The notes under the pieces were generated by a model. That model was given only the letters and a program-made list of their open reading frames with translations, was not told where the DNA came from and did no database searches. From assembly GCA_965219175.1 (NCBI GenBank), contig CBDCNI010000001.1, forward strand, positions 2,728,001 to 2,792,000: a stretch of DNA of 64,000 nucleotides, in the 5' to 3' direction. This DNA comes from JBBPZK01 sp965219175 (GTDB taxonomy: Bacteria; Actinomycetota; Rubrobacteria; Rubrobacterales; Rubrobacteraceae). The translations under genes were made by a program, and so were the position numbers. Shown piece by piece: positions 24,334 to 32,908 of the stretch (the first letter of the stretch is position 1; the number at the start of each line of letters is the position of its first letter).

Positions 24334-26657
24334 TGCCGGACGACGGAGAGCTACGCTCGCACCCGGACAAACTGCTCACAACGCACATTGCTGAGGTGCG
24401 CGAGGCGACGATTAGGATACTAGACCGGTACAACCCGAACGCCGAAAGAGACCGGATCATTTCGGACATAGTGAGCTTGCATGACCTCGGTAAAGCGAGT
24501 CCAGCATTCCAGAAATACATTAGGGATCCAAGCGGTTACCGGGGAACACGCAGCGGGAAAGCCCACACGCCTGTAGGGTTCGCCGCGACGCTCTTGCTTG
24601 GAGAAAAGCAAGGACAAGCCTCGTTTTGGAAATTGTGTGTAGCGGCGGCGGTACTGGGCCACCATTCTGGCTTTCCGACCGCCAACCGTCTGACGGACCA
24701 CTTTCTGCTCGGCGATGAGTGGGCCAGAGTTATCGACAGACAAGCTACTGAGATACCTGCCCGTGAAGTCTCGGAACTGACGAGCTTTCCACTCGAAGAG
24801 ATCCTTACGGACCCGGATTTTCGCGGCGCCGCCTATGACGTGGCCGAGGAGCTGATCGACGACCTGCAAGACAAGGTCAAGGCCGACCTTTCAGGAGCGG
24901 TAGCTGATCGCCTCAAGATGCAGTTTGCTTTTAGCGTCCTGCTCGAAGCGGACAAAGCGTTTCTAGCTCTCTCGCCAGATGCTAGACAACAGTACAGGTC
25001 CACCTCCGAAGCGGAACTACCTGCGGCTTTGATCGAAGAACATCTGCAAGACTTCAAAGTATCGGAGATCAACGCACTCAGGACGAGCGCCCGAAGGCAG
25101 GCACTGGAGACGCTTCACGAGAATCCTAACCAGCTACTCTGGACCCTAGCCTTGCCCACGGGGCTCGGCAAGACGCTGACGGCGGCAAGTCTAGCTTTGA
25201 GCTTGCGTGAGGCTTCGCCGGATGGGAGCAAGCGACGCATATTCCTGGTGCTGCCTTTCCTCTCGATCATAGACCAGACCGCCGGAGTCTACGGAGAGTT
25301 CCTCGGTAATACGTTGCCTTCTACGCTCATGCAGAGTCACAGTTTGAGCGAGCGTGTCTATGACACAGAAGACGAGCGCGACGCTGAATTCTTTCTCGAC
25401 ACCTGGAGTTCGGAGATCGTCATAACGACCTTTGACCAATTCCTTCTGAGTCTGCTCGGTGACCGTTCGCGACACCAAATGCGTTTTCATAACCTTGCGG
25501 ACGCCGTTTTGATCTTTGACGAAGTACAGGCACTACCTACGCAACTATGGGACATCGTGAACCATTCTCTTACGCAGCTTACTCAACACCTCGGCAGTAC
25601 CGTCGTACTAATGTCCGCCACCCAACCCGGCTTCGCCACAAAGGCTGCAGACTTGATCGAAGCCCCAGCCGTCTATTACGATGCTTTCAGCCGCTATCAA
25701 CTGTTACTCAAGCACAAACAGTCCACGAAACTCGAAGATTTCATAGAGAGCACAATCGCTCGCCGCTCGGATCTGAAAAAAGAGCGTGTGCTTATAACCC
25801 TGAACACCCGCGCCAGCGCCAGCGCCGTGCGCGAAGCTCTAGCAGAAGAGTGGGAATCTCAAATCCACTTCCTAACCGCCGACGTAACCCCGAAAGATAG
25901 ACTCGCGGCGATAAGAGAGATCAAGGAAGACGAAGGACCTTGTCTGGTGATCTCCACACAGGTGGTAGAGGCAGGGGTAGACCTGGACATGAGCCTAGTG
26001 ATGCGGGACTTCGCGCCTCTGGACAGCTTGATACAGATAGCCGGGCGCTGCAACCGCAACGCTCGTTGGTCCCGCAAAGACGTAGAGATCTACCACCTGA
26101 CCAACCAGCAGAGCCGATCCTTCGCCGAGATGGTCTATACCGTCGGTCGCGGCAGTCCGGACATGAGACTCGAAGAGACACGCCGCGTACTCGAATCTCA
26201 AGAAGTAATCCCTGAAGAGGACGTGCTTAGAGTCTGCAACGATTATTTCGCCCGACTGCGAGAAGGCAAGGATCTTGGAGCCAAACACACCCGCAATTGG
26301 GCATCTCTAGGGGACGAACAGCCGAATATAAGGGAGTTACTAAGAGGCGACAACGCTGGTCAAGTACAGTTGATCGTTGCCGAAAGGGACGAAGAAGATT
26401 TGACCGCAGACATCGAAGCGGCTCTGGAGGTGCGAGATCGCTGGGAGCGTCGCCGCGCCTTGAGGCAGTTCGCTGGACGTATCGCACAAGTTACGGTATC
26501 TGTCTGGGCCAGGAAGGGTTGGCATCCGACGGAGGTCGCCAATCCGCTAGGCCACTACGATGCAGATAAGCCCCTAGAACACCCGTGGTGGATTGTTCGG
26601 CCCGGCATCTACGATCCTAAAACTGGCTTGAAAACCGAAGGAGATCCTTTCCTGTGA
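24330..26657 (+). CDS. cas3: Cas3 helicase-nuclease (HD domain fused to DExD/H helicase)
   Basis: 775 aa. It is recruited by Cascade to unwind and degrade target DNA. HD nuclease at about 1-215: His20, HD pair 51-52 (SLHDLGKASPAFQ), His79 and HH 111-112 (GHHSGFP). Helicase: Walker A LPTGLGKT (275-282), DEVQ box (397-400) in place of DEAH, SAT motif VVLMSATQPGF, and motif VI region VVEAGVDLDMS with QIAGRCNRNAR. All catalytic residues look intact. Starts inside the cas5 stop (ATGA-type overlap). Confidence 0.95.
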   Translation: MMPDDGELRSHPDKLLTTHIAEVREATIRILDRYNPNAERDRIISDIVSLHDLGKASPAFQKYIRDPSGYRGTRSGKAHTPVGFAATLLLGEKQGQASFWKLCVAAAVLGHHSGFPTANRLTDHFLLGDEWARVIDRQATEIPAREVSELTSFPLEEILTDPDFRGAAYDVAEELIDDLQDKVKADLSGAVADRLKMQFAFSVLLEADKAFLALSPDARQQYRSTSEAELPAALIEEHLQDFKVSEINALRTSARRQALETLHENPNQLLWTLALPTGLGKTLTAASLALSLREASPDGSKRRIFLVLPFLSIIDQTAGVYGEFLGNTLPSTLMQSHSLSERVYDTEDERDAEFFLDTWSSEIVITTFDQFLLSLLGDRSRHQMRFHNLADAVLIFDEVQALPTQLWDIVNHSLTQLTQHLGSTVVLMSATQPGFATKAADLIEAPAVYYDAFSRYQLLLKHKQSTKLEDFIESTIARRSDLKKERVLITLNTRASASAVREALAEEWESQIHFLTADVTPKDRLAAIREIKEDEGPCLVISTQVVEAGVDLDMSLVMRDFAPLDSLIQIAGRCNRNARWSRKDVEIYHLTNQQSRSFAEMVYTVGRGSPDMRLEETRRVLESQEVIPEEDVLRVCNDYFARLREGKDLGAKHTRNWASLGDEQPNIRELLRGDNAGQVQLIVAERDEEDLTADIEAALEVRDRWERRRALRQFAGRIAQVTVSVWARKGWHPTEVANPLGHYDADKPLEHPWWIVRPGIYDPKTGLKTEGDPFL

Positions 26658-27151
26658 GCGCGGAAGTCACCGGTACGCTGGTCTGGTACTACGCTATCTG
26701 TCCACGGGAAGCGTGGCTTATGGCGCATGAGATCGAGCCGGAGAGGGACTTCGAGTTGCTGGCGGAGGGGCGATTGAACCAGGAGGCGCACTATAAGCGG
26801 GCTACGAAGGAGCTTGCGCTGCCGGGGATGCGCCTGGATCAGGTCCGCAGGGAAGGCGGCAAGCTGATCGTCTCGGAAGTGAAGAAGTCTTCGCGCTTTT
26901 TGCCCGCGACCCGGATGCAACTCGGCTACTACCTGTGGCGTCTGGCGGAGGAAGGGATGGAGGCGTCCGGTGAAATATTGGTTCCCGAAGAACGCAAACG
27001 CGAGGTGATGGAGTTGACACCGGAACTCAGAGAAGAGGTCGAGCAGATGGTTGCTAACATAGAGGATCTCGTGCAGGAGCCCGCGCCACCACCGGCAGTT
27101 CGAATCCCGTTCTGCAAGAAGTGCGCCTACGCGGAGTTTTGCTGGTCATGA
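26654..27151 (+). CDS. cas4: Cas4 exonuclease of spacer acquisition
   Basis: 165 aa from GTG 26654. It trims prespacers and selects their PAM. One iron-sulphur ligand Cys is in YAICPREAW (residue 16) and the other three in FCKKCAYAEFC (CX2CX5C) at the end. The RecB-like core shows GGKLIVSEVKKSSRF with the catalytic Glu and Lys. Overlaps cas3 and cas1 by 4 bases each. Confidence 0.93.
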   Translation: MSAEVTGTLVWYYAICPREAWLMAHEIEPERDFELLAEGRLNQEAHYKRATKELALPGMRLDQVRREGGKLIVSEVKKSSRFLPATRMQLGYYLWRLAEEGMEASGEILVPEERKREVMELTPELREEVEQMVANIEDLVQEPAPPPAVRIPFCKKCAYAEFCWS

Positions 27152-28143
27152 CGAGGAAACCCGTCTACATCTTCAACGGCGGCGAGCTGGAGCGGCGTCA
27201 GAATACTCTGCGCTTTACGACGGCGGAGGGTCGGCGGTTCGTGCCGGTGGAGACTACTAGCGAGATCCACGTCTTCGGTGAGATCGAACTGAACACCAGG
27301 CTCCTGAACTTCCTGACCCGCAACCACATCCCCCTGCACGTCTACAACTACTACGGCTACTGGGCCGGCTCGTACATGCCGCGCGAGCAGTACGTCTCCG
27401 GACACATGACGCTCGCCCAGGCCGCCCACTACATGGACGCCGCCAAACGCATGGACCTCGCCCGGACCTTCGTGCGCGGCGGGCTGGCGAACATGGAGAA
27501 GGTGCTCAAGTACTACGGTCGGCGCAACGGTGAGTTGGATCCAGCCCTCGCGGACTTCGCGTTGAAGCGGACCCTGATCGGGGAGCCCGCCACGCCCGAG
27601 GAGCTGATGGCGCTGGAGGGTGGTAGCCGGGAGCTTTACTACAACACGTGGGACGACATCCTGAAGGGCGAGGACTTCAAGTTCGAGAAGCGCACCCGGC
27701 GTCCACCGGCCAACAGGATCAACGCCCTCGTCTCCTTCGGCAACAGCCTGATGTACGTGACGGTTTTGTCCGAGATCCACCGCACCCACCTCGACCCCCG
27801 CATCGGCTACCTCCACACCACCAACCAGCGCCGCTACACCCTCAACCTGGACGTGGCCGAAATATTCAAGCCTATTGTCGTGGACCGGGTCATCTTCACC
27901 CTCGTAAACCGAGGAGTGCTGAAAGCGAAGGACTTCCGCGACGGTACCGAAGGCGTCTTCCTCACCGAAAAAGGCCGCAAGACCTTCCTCGAAGCCTACG
28001 AAGCCCGCCTCAAGGAGACCATCCAGCACCCGAAGCTCGGTCGCGCCGTCTCCTACCGACGGCTCATCCGGCTGGAGCTGTACAAGATCGAAAAGCATCT
28101 CCTCGGCGACGAACCGTACGAACCCTACGTTTCGAGGTGGTAG
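27148..28143 (+). CDS. cas1: Cas1 integrase
   Basis: 331 aa. Inserts new spacers with Cas2. Catalytic residues are visible as Glu157 (ALEGGSRELYY), His223 (IGYLHTTNQRRYTLNLD) and Glu238 (VAEIFKPIVVDR). N-terminal strands KPVYIFNGGELERRQNTLRF are the type I-B Cas1 opening. The ATG at 27148 overlaps the cas4 stop, and the frame extends nine codons further upstream without similarity. Confidence 0.96.
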   Translation: MTRKPVYIFNGGELERRQNTLRFTTAEGRRFVPVETTSEIHVFGEIELNTRLLNFLTRNHIPLHVYNYYGYWAGSYMPREQYVSGHMTLAQAAHYMDAAKRMDLARTFVRGGLANMEKVLKYYGRRNGELDPALADFALKRTLIGEPATPEELMALEGGSRELYYNTWDDILKGEDFKFEKRTRRPPANRINALVSFGNSLMYVTVLSEIHRTHLDPRIGYLHTTNQRRYTLNLDVAEIFKPIVVDRVIFTLVNRGVLKAKDFRDGTEGVFLTEKGRKTFLEAYEARLKETIQHPKLGRAVSYRRLIRLELYKIEKHLLGDEPYEPYVSRW

Positions 28144-28150
28144 CTGCGCC

Positions 28151-28420
28151 ATGTTCGTGCTGATGGTCTACGACGTAGAGGTCAAGCGGGTCACGAAAGT
28201 GCTCAAGATCGGGCGCAAGTACCTCAACCACATCCAGAACTCCGTCCTCGAAGGAGAGCTAAGTCCCGCCCAATACAAGCAACTGCGCCACGAAGTCCAG
28301 AAGACCATAAACCCGGATCACGACTCAGTCCGCTTCTACTTGCTCCGCACCACAAAATACTTCACCATAGAGAAACTCGGTATCCCATCCCGCCCCGGCG
28401 ACGCCGACGACTTCCTGTAA
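28151..28420 (+). CDS. cas2: Cas2
   Basis: 89 aa. Ferredoxin-like partner that brackets Cas1 dimers. Opening strand MFVLMVYDVEVKRVTKVLKI has the conserved Asp8; NSVLEGELSPAQYKQLRHEV and FYLLRTTKYFTIEKLG are typical. Seven bases after cas1 and directly before the leader, so it closes the cas operon. Confidence 0.95.
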   Translation: MFVLMVYDVEVKRVTKVLKIGRKYLNHIQNSVLEGELSPAQYKQLRHEVQKTINPDHDSVRFYLLRTTKYFTIEKLGIPSRPGDADDFL

Positions 28421-28574
28421 GTCAACCCCAAGTAGCGAGCAAACCCCATACCTTCGACGAACACAAAAACCCCTGCAAAACCAGAAAAACTACGCCTATC
28501 GCTCCCTCTCATCCTGTATTCCGTCCGCAAAATGCTATTGTTAAACAACCTGCAAACCGGTATATTTGAGGTTG
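28421..28574 (+). promoter_or_regulatory. CRISPR leader
   Basis: 154 bases of comparatively A-rich non-coding DNA between cas2 and the first repeat. Repeats ending in TTTGAAAC on this strand and the degenerate repeat at the far end both place the leader here. New spacers would be added at 28575. The array promoter lies at its end. Confidence 0.8.
28538..28566 (+). promoter_or_regulatory. Predicted CRISPR array promoter
   Basis: -35 TTGTTA (28538-28543), exactly 17 bases, -10 TATATT (28561-28566). The start point would fall about 28573, at the boundary of the first repeat. The -35 overlaps a perfect small palindrome TTGTT-A-AACAA (28538-28548). Confidence 0.65.
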
Positions 28575-29593
28575 GTTCGGAGCGTACCTACGAGGATTTG
28601 AAACACTCACCCAGAACCTTCATACCAGCCGGTTCAATAGAGGGGGTGGGGTTCGGAGCGTACCTACGAGGATTTGAAACGAGTTACGTTCATCTCTTCC
28701 CCGTTCCCTTGAGTTTGGACTGTTCGGAGCGTACCTACGAGGATTTGAAACTTGGGTGGCCTTCGTCCGAGCAGGTTAAACTGGTTCTGGTTCGGAGCGT
28801 ACCTACGAGGATTTGAAACAGGTATTCGGCCGAAAGTTCCGGAAGAGCTGGAGCCGTTCGGAGCGTACCTACGAGGATTTGAAACTCTTTGACGGAGCCT
28901 TTCTTCGGGCGTGCCTCTTCAACGGTTCGGAGCGTACCTACGAGGATTTGAAACACGACCCTACCGGATAGAGCATCGGAGCGTACCTACGAGGATTTGA
29001 GATACAAGGTTCGGAGCGTACCTACGAGGATTTGAAACACGTTCTTCCACCCGGCCAAGGTGGCCCGGCTTCACGTTCGGAGCGTACCTACGAGGATTTG
29101 AAACTTAGACATCGAGCAACACGTCCTGAGTGTTGTCCGGCCCTCGGAGTGTTCCACGTTCGGAGCGTACCTACGAGGATTTGAAACTCATGTCCGCTCG
29201 GGCATGTCGGGCTCCGGAACCGAGTTCGGAGCGTACCTACGAGGATTTGAAACTCTGATTCCTGATCCTGGTTCCGGAACGAAGCGAAGAGGGTTCGGAG
29301 CGTACCTACGAGGATTTGAAACAGAACCAGGCAAACGAGGCGTACCGCAAATACATGAATATCGTTCGGAGCGTACCTACGAGGATTTGAAACTTTCTCC
29401 TCTCTAGCTTCGCTGACCTCGGGATTGGTTGTTCGGAGCGTACCTACGAGGATTTGAAACGAGTCTACGGCGTCGAGCTGAAAGAGCCGGGCGGCATGGT
29501 TCGGAGCGTACCTACGAGGATTTGAAACGAAGTGAAGCCGAATTGCCGCCGGACGCGCCGATCGTTTGGAGCGTACCTACGAGGACTTAGAAC
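28575..29593 (+). CRISPR. Type I-B CRISPR array, 16 repeat units and 15 spacers
   Basis: The 30-bp repeat begins GTTCGGAGCGTACCTACG and ends AGGATTTGAAAC. Fourteen copies are identical, starting at 28575, 28651, 28722, 28790, 28856, 28925, 29009, 29075, 29158, 29224, 29293, 29364, 29431 and 29499. A degenerate unit is at 28974-29003 (four changes, all at the two ends) and the terminal unit 29564-29593 has four changes. Spacer lengths in order: 46, 41, 38, 36, 39, 19, 5, 36, 53, 36, 39, 41, 37, 38, 35. The 19 and 5 flank the degenerate internal unit. The array is transcribed left to right. Confidence 0.98.
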
Positions 29594-29621
29594 CGGCGCG
29601 AGGGTGGTTCCGCGCCGGTTC
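29590..29621. terminator. Perfect 11-bp hairpin ending the CRISPR array
   Basis: GAACCGGCGCG (29590-29600) and CGCGCCGGTTC (29611-29621) pair perfectly around a 10-base loop. The left arm uses the last four bases of the terminal repeat. The convergent lpd gene ends at 29634, so it could stop transcripts from both sides, although no T tract follows. Confidence 0.65.
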
Positions 29622-29633
29622 TGAGATGTGGTT

Positions 29634-31121
29634 CTAGAAGTGGATCGCGTGTCCGTCCACGGCCATCGCGGATTCACCGACGACTTCCGAGAGGCTCGGG
29701 TGGGGGTGGACGGTCATCCCGATCTCTTCGGGCGTGCCCTCGACCAGCTTGGCGAAGACTCCTTCGGTTATGAGGTCGGTTACGTGCGGACCGATGGCGT
29801 GCATCCCGAGGATCAGGTCGGTCTCCGCGTCGGCGACCACCTTGAAGAAGCCGTTTGGCTCACCTTCGATCAGGGCTTTGCCTATCGCCCGGAACGGGAA
29901 CTTGGACTCCTTGACCTCGTAGTCTTGCTCCTCGGCCTGCGCTTTCGTGAGCCCGAAGGAGGCGACCTCCGGGCGGCAGAAGGTGACGCGCGGGATGAGG
30001 TTCTGGTCCAGCGGATGCGGGTTCTCGCCGGCCATGTGCTCGACGGCGACGATGCCCTCGTGTCCGGCGGCGTGGGCGAGCCAGTAACCCCCGATCACAT
30101 CCCCAGCCGCGTAAACTCCGTCCTCGCCGGTTCGGTAGAATTCGTCTACCTGGATGATGCCCCGGTCGTTGACCTCCACGCTCGTCGCGTCGAGGTTCAG
30201 GTCCTCCGTTACAGTCTTGCGGCCGACGGCCACCAGGATCTTCTCGGCCTCGATGGTGTCGCCCTCGTCATCGTCGGCCTCACCGGTCGGGGCGTCCTCG
30301 CCGCCGTAGGAACCGCCTTCTTCCTCGGAGTCCTCTTTCTCCTCCGAGTCGGCGCCGGCTATCTTGAGCTTCACGCCCTCGTCGGTCTTCTCAAGGCTCT
30401 CGATATCCGCCTTCGTGCTCGTCAGGATGTGGATGCCCCGGTCCTCGAACTCCTTCTTGAGCTGTTCGGAGATCTCCGGGTCCTCACCCGGCACTATGCG
30501 GTCCAGGATCTCCACGATGGTGACTTCGGTACCGAAGTCGTTGTACATGCTCGCGAACTCGACCCCTACGGCGCCGGAGCCGAGGATGATGATCGACTCC
30601 GGGTAGTCCCCGTCTCCCATCACCACGTCGTCACTAGAGATCACCTTATCGTCGTCGAACTCGATGCCCGGCAGGCTGTTAACGGCGCTTCCGGAGGCGA
30701 TCAAGACGTTCTCGGCCTCCAGCTCCTGCTCGCCGTCCTCACCTTCCACCTTTATCTTCTTCGGCTCGACGAAGCTGCCGACACCGGTAAAGACCTGGAC
30801 CTTGTTCTTCTTCATCAGGCCCGAGACACCCTTGCGGAGCTGACCCACGACCTGGTCGCGGCGTTTGGCGGCCTGCTCGGGGTCGAACTCTACCTCGCCC
30901 ACCTTTACACCGAACTCTTCGGCGTTCTTCACGTCGTTTAGCATGGACGCCGTTTGAAGGAGCGCTTTGGTCGGGATGCAGCCCCAGTTCAGGCACGTAC
31001 CGCCGAGGTTCTCTTCCTTCTCTATCATCGCGACGCTCATGCCTAGCTGGCTCGCCCGGATCGCCGGGATGTAGCCCGCGTTTCCGCTACCGATTATTAC
31101 GAGATCAAACTTATCAGCCAC
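29634..31121 (-). CDS. lpdA: Dihydrolipoyl dehydrogenase with acidic insert
   Basis: 495 aa. The flavoenzyme reoxidises lipoyl groups of 2-oxoacid dehydrogenase or glycine-cleavage complexes. FAD-binding IIGSGNAGYIPAIRA, redox cysteines 43 and 48 (GGTCLNWGCIPTKAL), NAD-binding IILGSGAVGVEFASMY, and C-terminal catalytic HPHPSLSEVVGE. Residues about 256-288 are an insert rich in Asp, Glu, Gly and Ser in the NAD domain, absent from ordinary Lpd. Monocistronic as far as seen; its partner complex is not in the window, but lipA and lipB are. Confidence 0.93.
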   Translation of the reverse strand: MADKFDLVIIGSGNAGYIPAIRASQLGMSVAMIEKEENLGGTCLNWGCIPTKALLQTASMLNDVKNAEEFGVKVGEVEFDPEQAAKRRDQVVGQLRKGVSGLMKKNKVQVFTGVGSFVEPKKIKVEGEDGEQELEAENVLIASGSAVNSLPGIEFDDDKVISSDDVVMGDGDYPESIIILGSGAVGVEFASMYNDFGTEVTIVEILDRIVPGEDPEISEQLKKEFEDRGIHILTSTKADIESLEKTDEGVKLKIAGADSEEKEDSEEEGGSYGGEDAPTGEADDDEGDTIEAEKILVAVGRKTVTEDLNLDATSVEVNDRGIIQVDEFYRTGEDGVYAAGDVIGGYWLAHAAGHEGIVAVEHMAGENPHPLDQNLIPRVTFCRPEVASFGLTKAQAEEQDYEVKESKFPFRAIGKALIEGEPNGFFKVVADAETDLILGMHAIGPHVTDLITEGVFAKLVEGTPEEIGMTVHPHPSLSEVVGESAMAVDGHAIHF

Positions 31122-31169
31122 CGTAAAACCCCTTTCAGAGTATTCTCTCCGCCTATCCTTATACCTTAC

Positions 31170-32030
31170 TTACCAGAATGTTAACCGCTGCTCCTCCGCG
31201 ACACCACCGACGCCCTGACAATCGGGACAATAATGCGTCGGCCTTCCTCCGACTTTCTCACGAACCACGACCCCGCCGCACCCTTCAACGCACCTCTCTC
31301 CTTGCTTCTCGAAGACCCGCAGGTAGTTCTGGTGGTCTCCGGGACGGTCGAGCACGTCCCTGTACAACCGTACCGTCGTCCCCCGATGCTCTACGCCGGC
31401 TGCGAGGTTCTTCCGAATAGCCTCGAAGAGCGTCCCCCACTCCGCTTCCGTAAGGGTGTTCGCTTTTCGCCTGGGATGGAGACGGGCGTCGAAGAGGATC
31501 TCATCCACGTAGATGTTCCCGATGCCGGCGACGACTTTCTGGTCCAGCAACAACGGCTTGATCTGGGCCTTCCGGTTGCCGATCACACCTGGTAGATACC
31601 CCGCGTCGAAACCGTCTTCCAGAGGCTCCGGGCCGATGGACGCCAGCCTCTCCCGAAGCTCCTCCTCGTCCAACAACCTCACCCGGCTGAACCGGGTCTC
31701 ATCCCGCAGGAACAGCCTCCGCTCTCCGTCCAGGTGCAGGATCATCATGAGCGCTGTGGATGGCTCCTCTACCGGAGGCACGAGCAGCAACTGCCCCCCG
31801 ATCTTGAGCTGAAAGACCAGCGAATCTCCCCCCTCCAACTCTACGATGAGGTGCTTCGCCCGACGCCGCGCCCCGGTTATCCGGACACTTTTTAGGCGCC
31901 GGATGAGTTCTTCAGGCGAAGGTTGTTCGACTAGAGAAGCATCGAGTATCTCGGCGCTCTCTATCTCCGAACCGGCTACCAGTTCGCGCAGGTCTTCTTT
32001 TATCGTCTCGACCTCTGGAAGCTCCGGCAT
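31170..32030 (-). CDS. mutM: Formamidopyrimidine-DNA glycosylase
   Basis: 286 aa. Removes 8-oxoguanine and nicks the strand. N-terminus MPELPEVETI with catalytic Pro2 (after Met removal) and Glu3; Lys in RRAKHLIVEL; GIGNIYVDEILF; HRGTTVRLYRD-type helix-two-turn-helix region; and a C-terminal zinc finger with Cys in GERCVEGCG and HYCPDC. All key residues present. The gene lies 8 bases after the haem-oxygenase-fold gene and in the same direction, so the two probably form one transcript. Confidence 0.95.
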   Translation of the reverse strand: MPELPEVETIKEDLRELVAGSEIESAEILDASLVEQPSPEELIRRLKSVRITGARRRAKHLIVELEGGDSLVFQLKIGGQLLLVPPVEEPSTALMMILHLDGERRLFLRDETRFSRVRLLDEEELRERLASIGPEPLEDGFDAGYLPGVIGNRKAQIKPLLLDQKVVAGIGNIYVDEILFDARLHPRRKANTLTEAEWGTLFEAIRKNLAAGVEHRGTTVRLYRDVLDRPGDHQNYLRVFEKQGERCVEGCGGVVVREKVGGRPTHYCPDCQGVGGVAEEQRLTFW

Positions 32031-32038
32031 CTCCGCTC

Positions 32039-32794
32039 CTACCCGCCGCTCCTGACGACGGCGACGGAGTTTGGCAGGGGCGAAGGCTCTCCGTAGACGG
32101 CCCGGTAGAGACCGTCGAGCATGACGGAGCGGGCGTCGAGCGAACGCATGGCGCCCTCCCGGACCTTCCGCTGCCCCTCTTCATCTTCAGCGTAGGGAGC
32201 GATGGCTTCCATCATGATGCGGGCGTGGGTCACGTCCATGGTGACGTGGCTGGTGAAGATCTCCAACGCTTCATCCGGCAGCCCGGAGGATTTCTTCAAG
32301 CCTTCGGTGAGCCGGACGTAGATCGGTGGCACCGGCCATTCGCTCGCCGGTCCGAGCGCCCCGAGCCCGAGCCGGATGTCCGGGTTTCCGCACAGCGCGT
32401 AGTGGGCCGTTATGTAGAGGTCTATCTCCGGGAGCGTTCGCGGCACGCTCCACTCCTCCTCGCTTATGTCGAGGGCGTGCAGGAAACGGCGGTACAGAGC
32501 CGGATGCGTCTCGTCCGGCTTCAGGTGACCGTACTCGTCGAAGAGGATCTCTGCGAGGGCGAGTTGCAGATTCTCGTCCTCGCGACAGCCGGATATGAGA
32601 GAGGCCAGATACAGCCGGCTCACGCTAACGTGCCGGTAATATTGGATGGCGAACGTCCTGACGCCTTCAGGGCTAGCGTCTCCGTCCCCGAACCGCTCCA
32701 GAAAAGGATGGACCAGCGCGGGGTGGGAGATCACCTCCCGTTTCAATCGCTCCAGAAACTCTCTCGAACCCACCCGGTACCTCCTGCTTGCCAC
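32039..32794 (-). CDS. Haem-oxygenase-fold (TenA/PqqC-like) putative di-iron oxidase
   Basis: 251 aa, all helical. Potential metal ligands are spaced as in the haem-oxygenase-like di-iron oxidases: FAIQYYRHVS, ILFDEYGHLKPDETH, and FTSHVTMDVTHARIM with a closing HxxxDxxH-like set. Such proteins include iron-containing redox enzymes, aldehyde-forming fatty-acid oxidases and PqqC-like cyclases. The reaction here is unknown. Being upstream of mutM may be chance or may mean expression under oxidative stress. Confidence 0.72.
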   Translation of the reverse strand: MASRRYRVGSREFLERLKREVISHPALVHPFLERFGDGDASPEGVRTFAIQYYRHVSVSRLYLASLISGCREDENLQLALAEILFDEYGHLKPDETHPALYRRFLHALDISEEEWSVPRTLPEIDLYITAHYALCGNPDIRLGLGALGPASEWPVPPIYVRLTEGLKKSSGLPDEALEIFTSHVTMDVTHARIMMEAIAPYAEDEEGQRKVREGAMRSLDARSVMLDGLYRAVYGEPSPLPNSVAVVRSGG

Positions 32795-32908
32795 TCAATA
32801 CTTCTAGTGTACCGCCACAAGCTCCAGATAACCGGCTCCGATGTAAAAACAGCACCTTTCCAGGATATTCGTGGGTGTAAATCAATGTACGAGTAGTAAA
32901 ATTAGGGC

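Noticed and set aside
27127..28152. 341-aa minus-strand frame opposite cas1
   Set aside because: Antisense shadow of cas1; composition is a mirror of the cas1 codons.
28421..28574. Hidden additional repeat or cas gene in the leader
   Set aside because: No repeat similarity and no open frame with an SD.
28532..28816. 94-aa frame across the leader and first repeats, with repeated SERTYEDLK
   Set aside because: It is a translation of the CRISPR repeats, not a protein.
29628..30941. 437-aa plus-strand frame opposite lpd
   Set aside because: It is the antisense shadow of a clearly conserved gene in GC-rich DNA and has no family resemblance.
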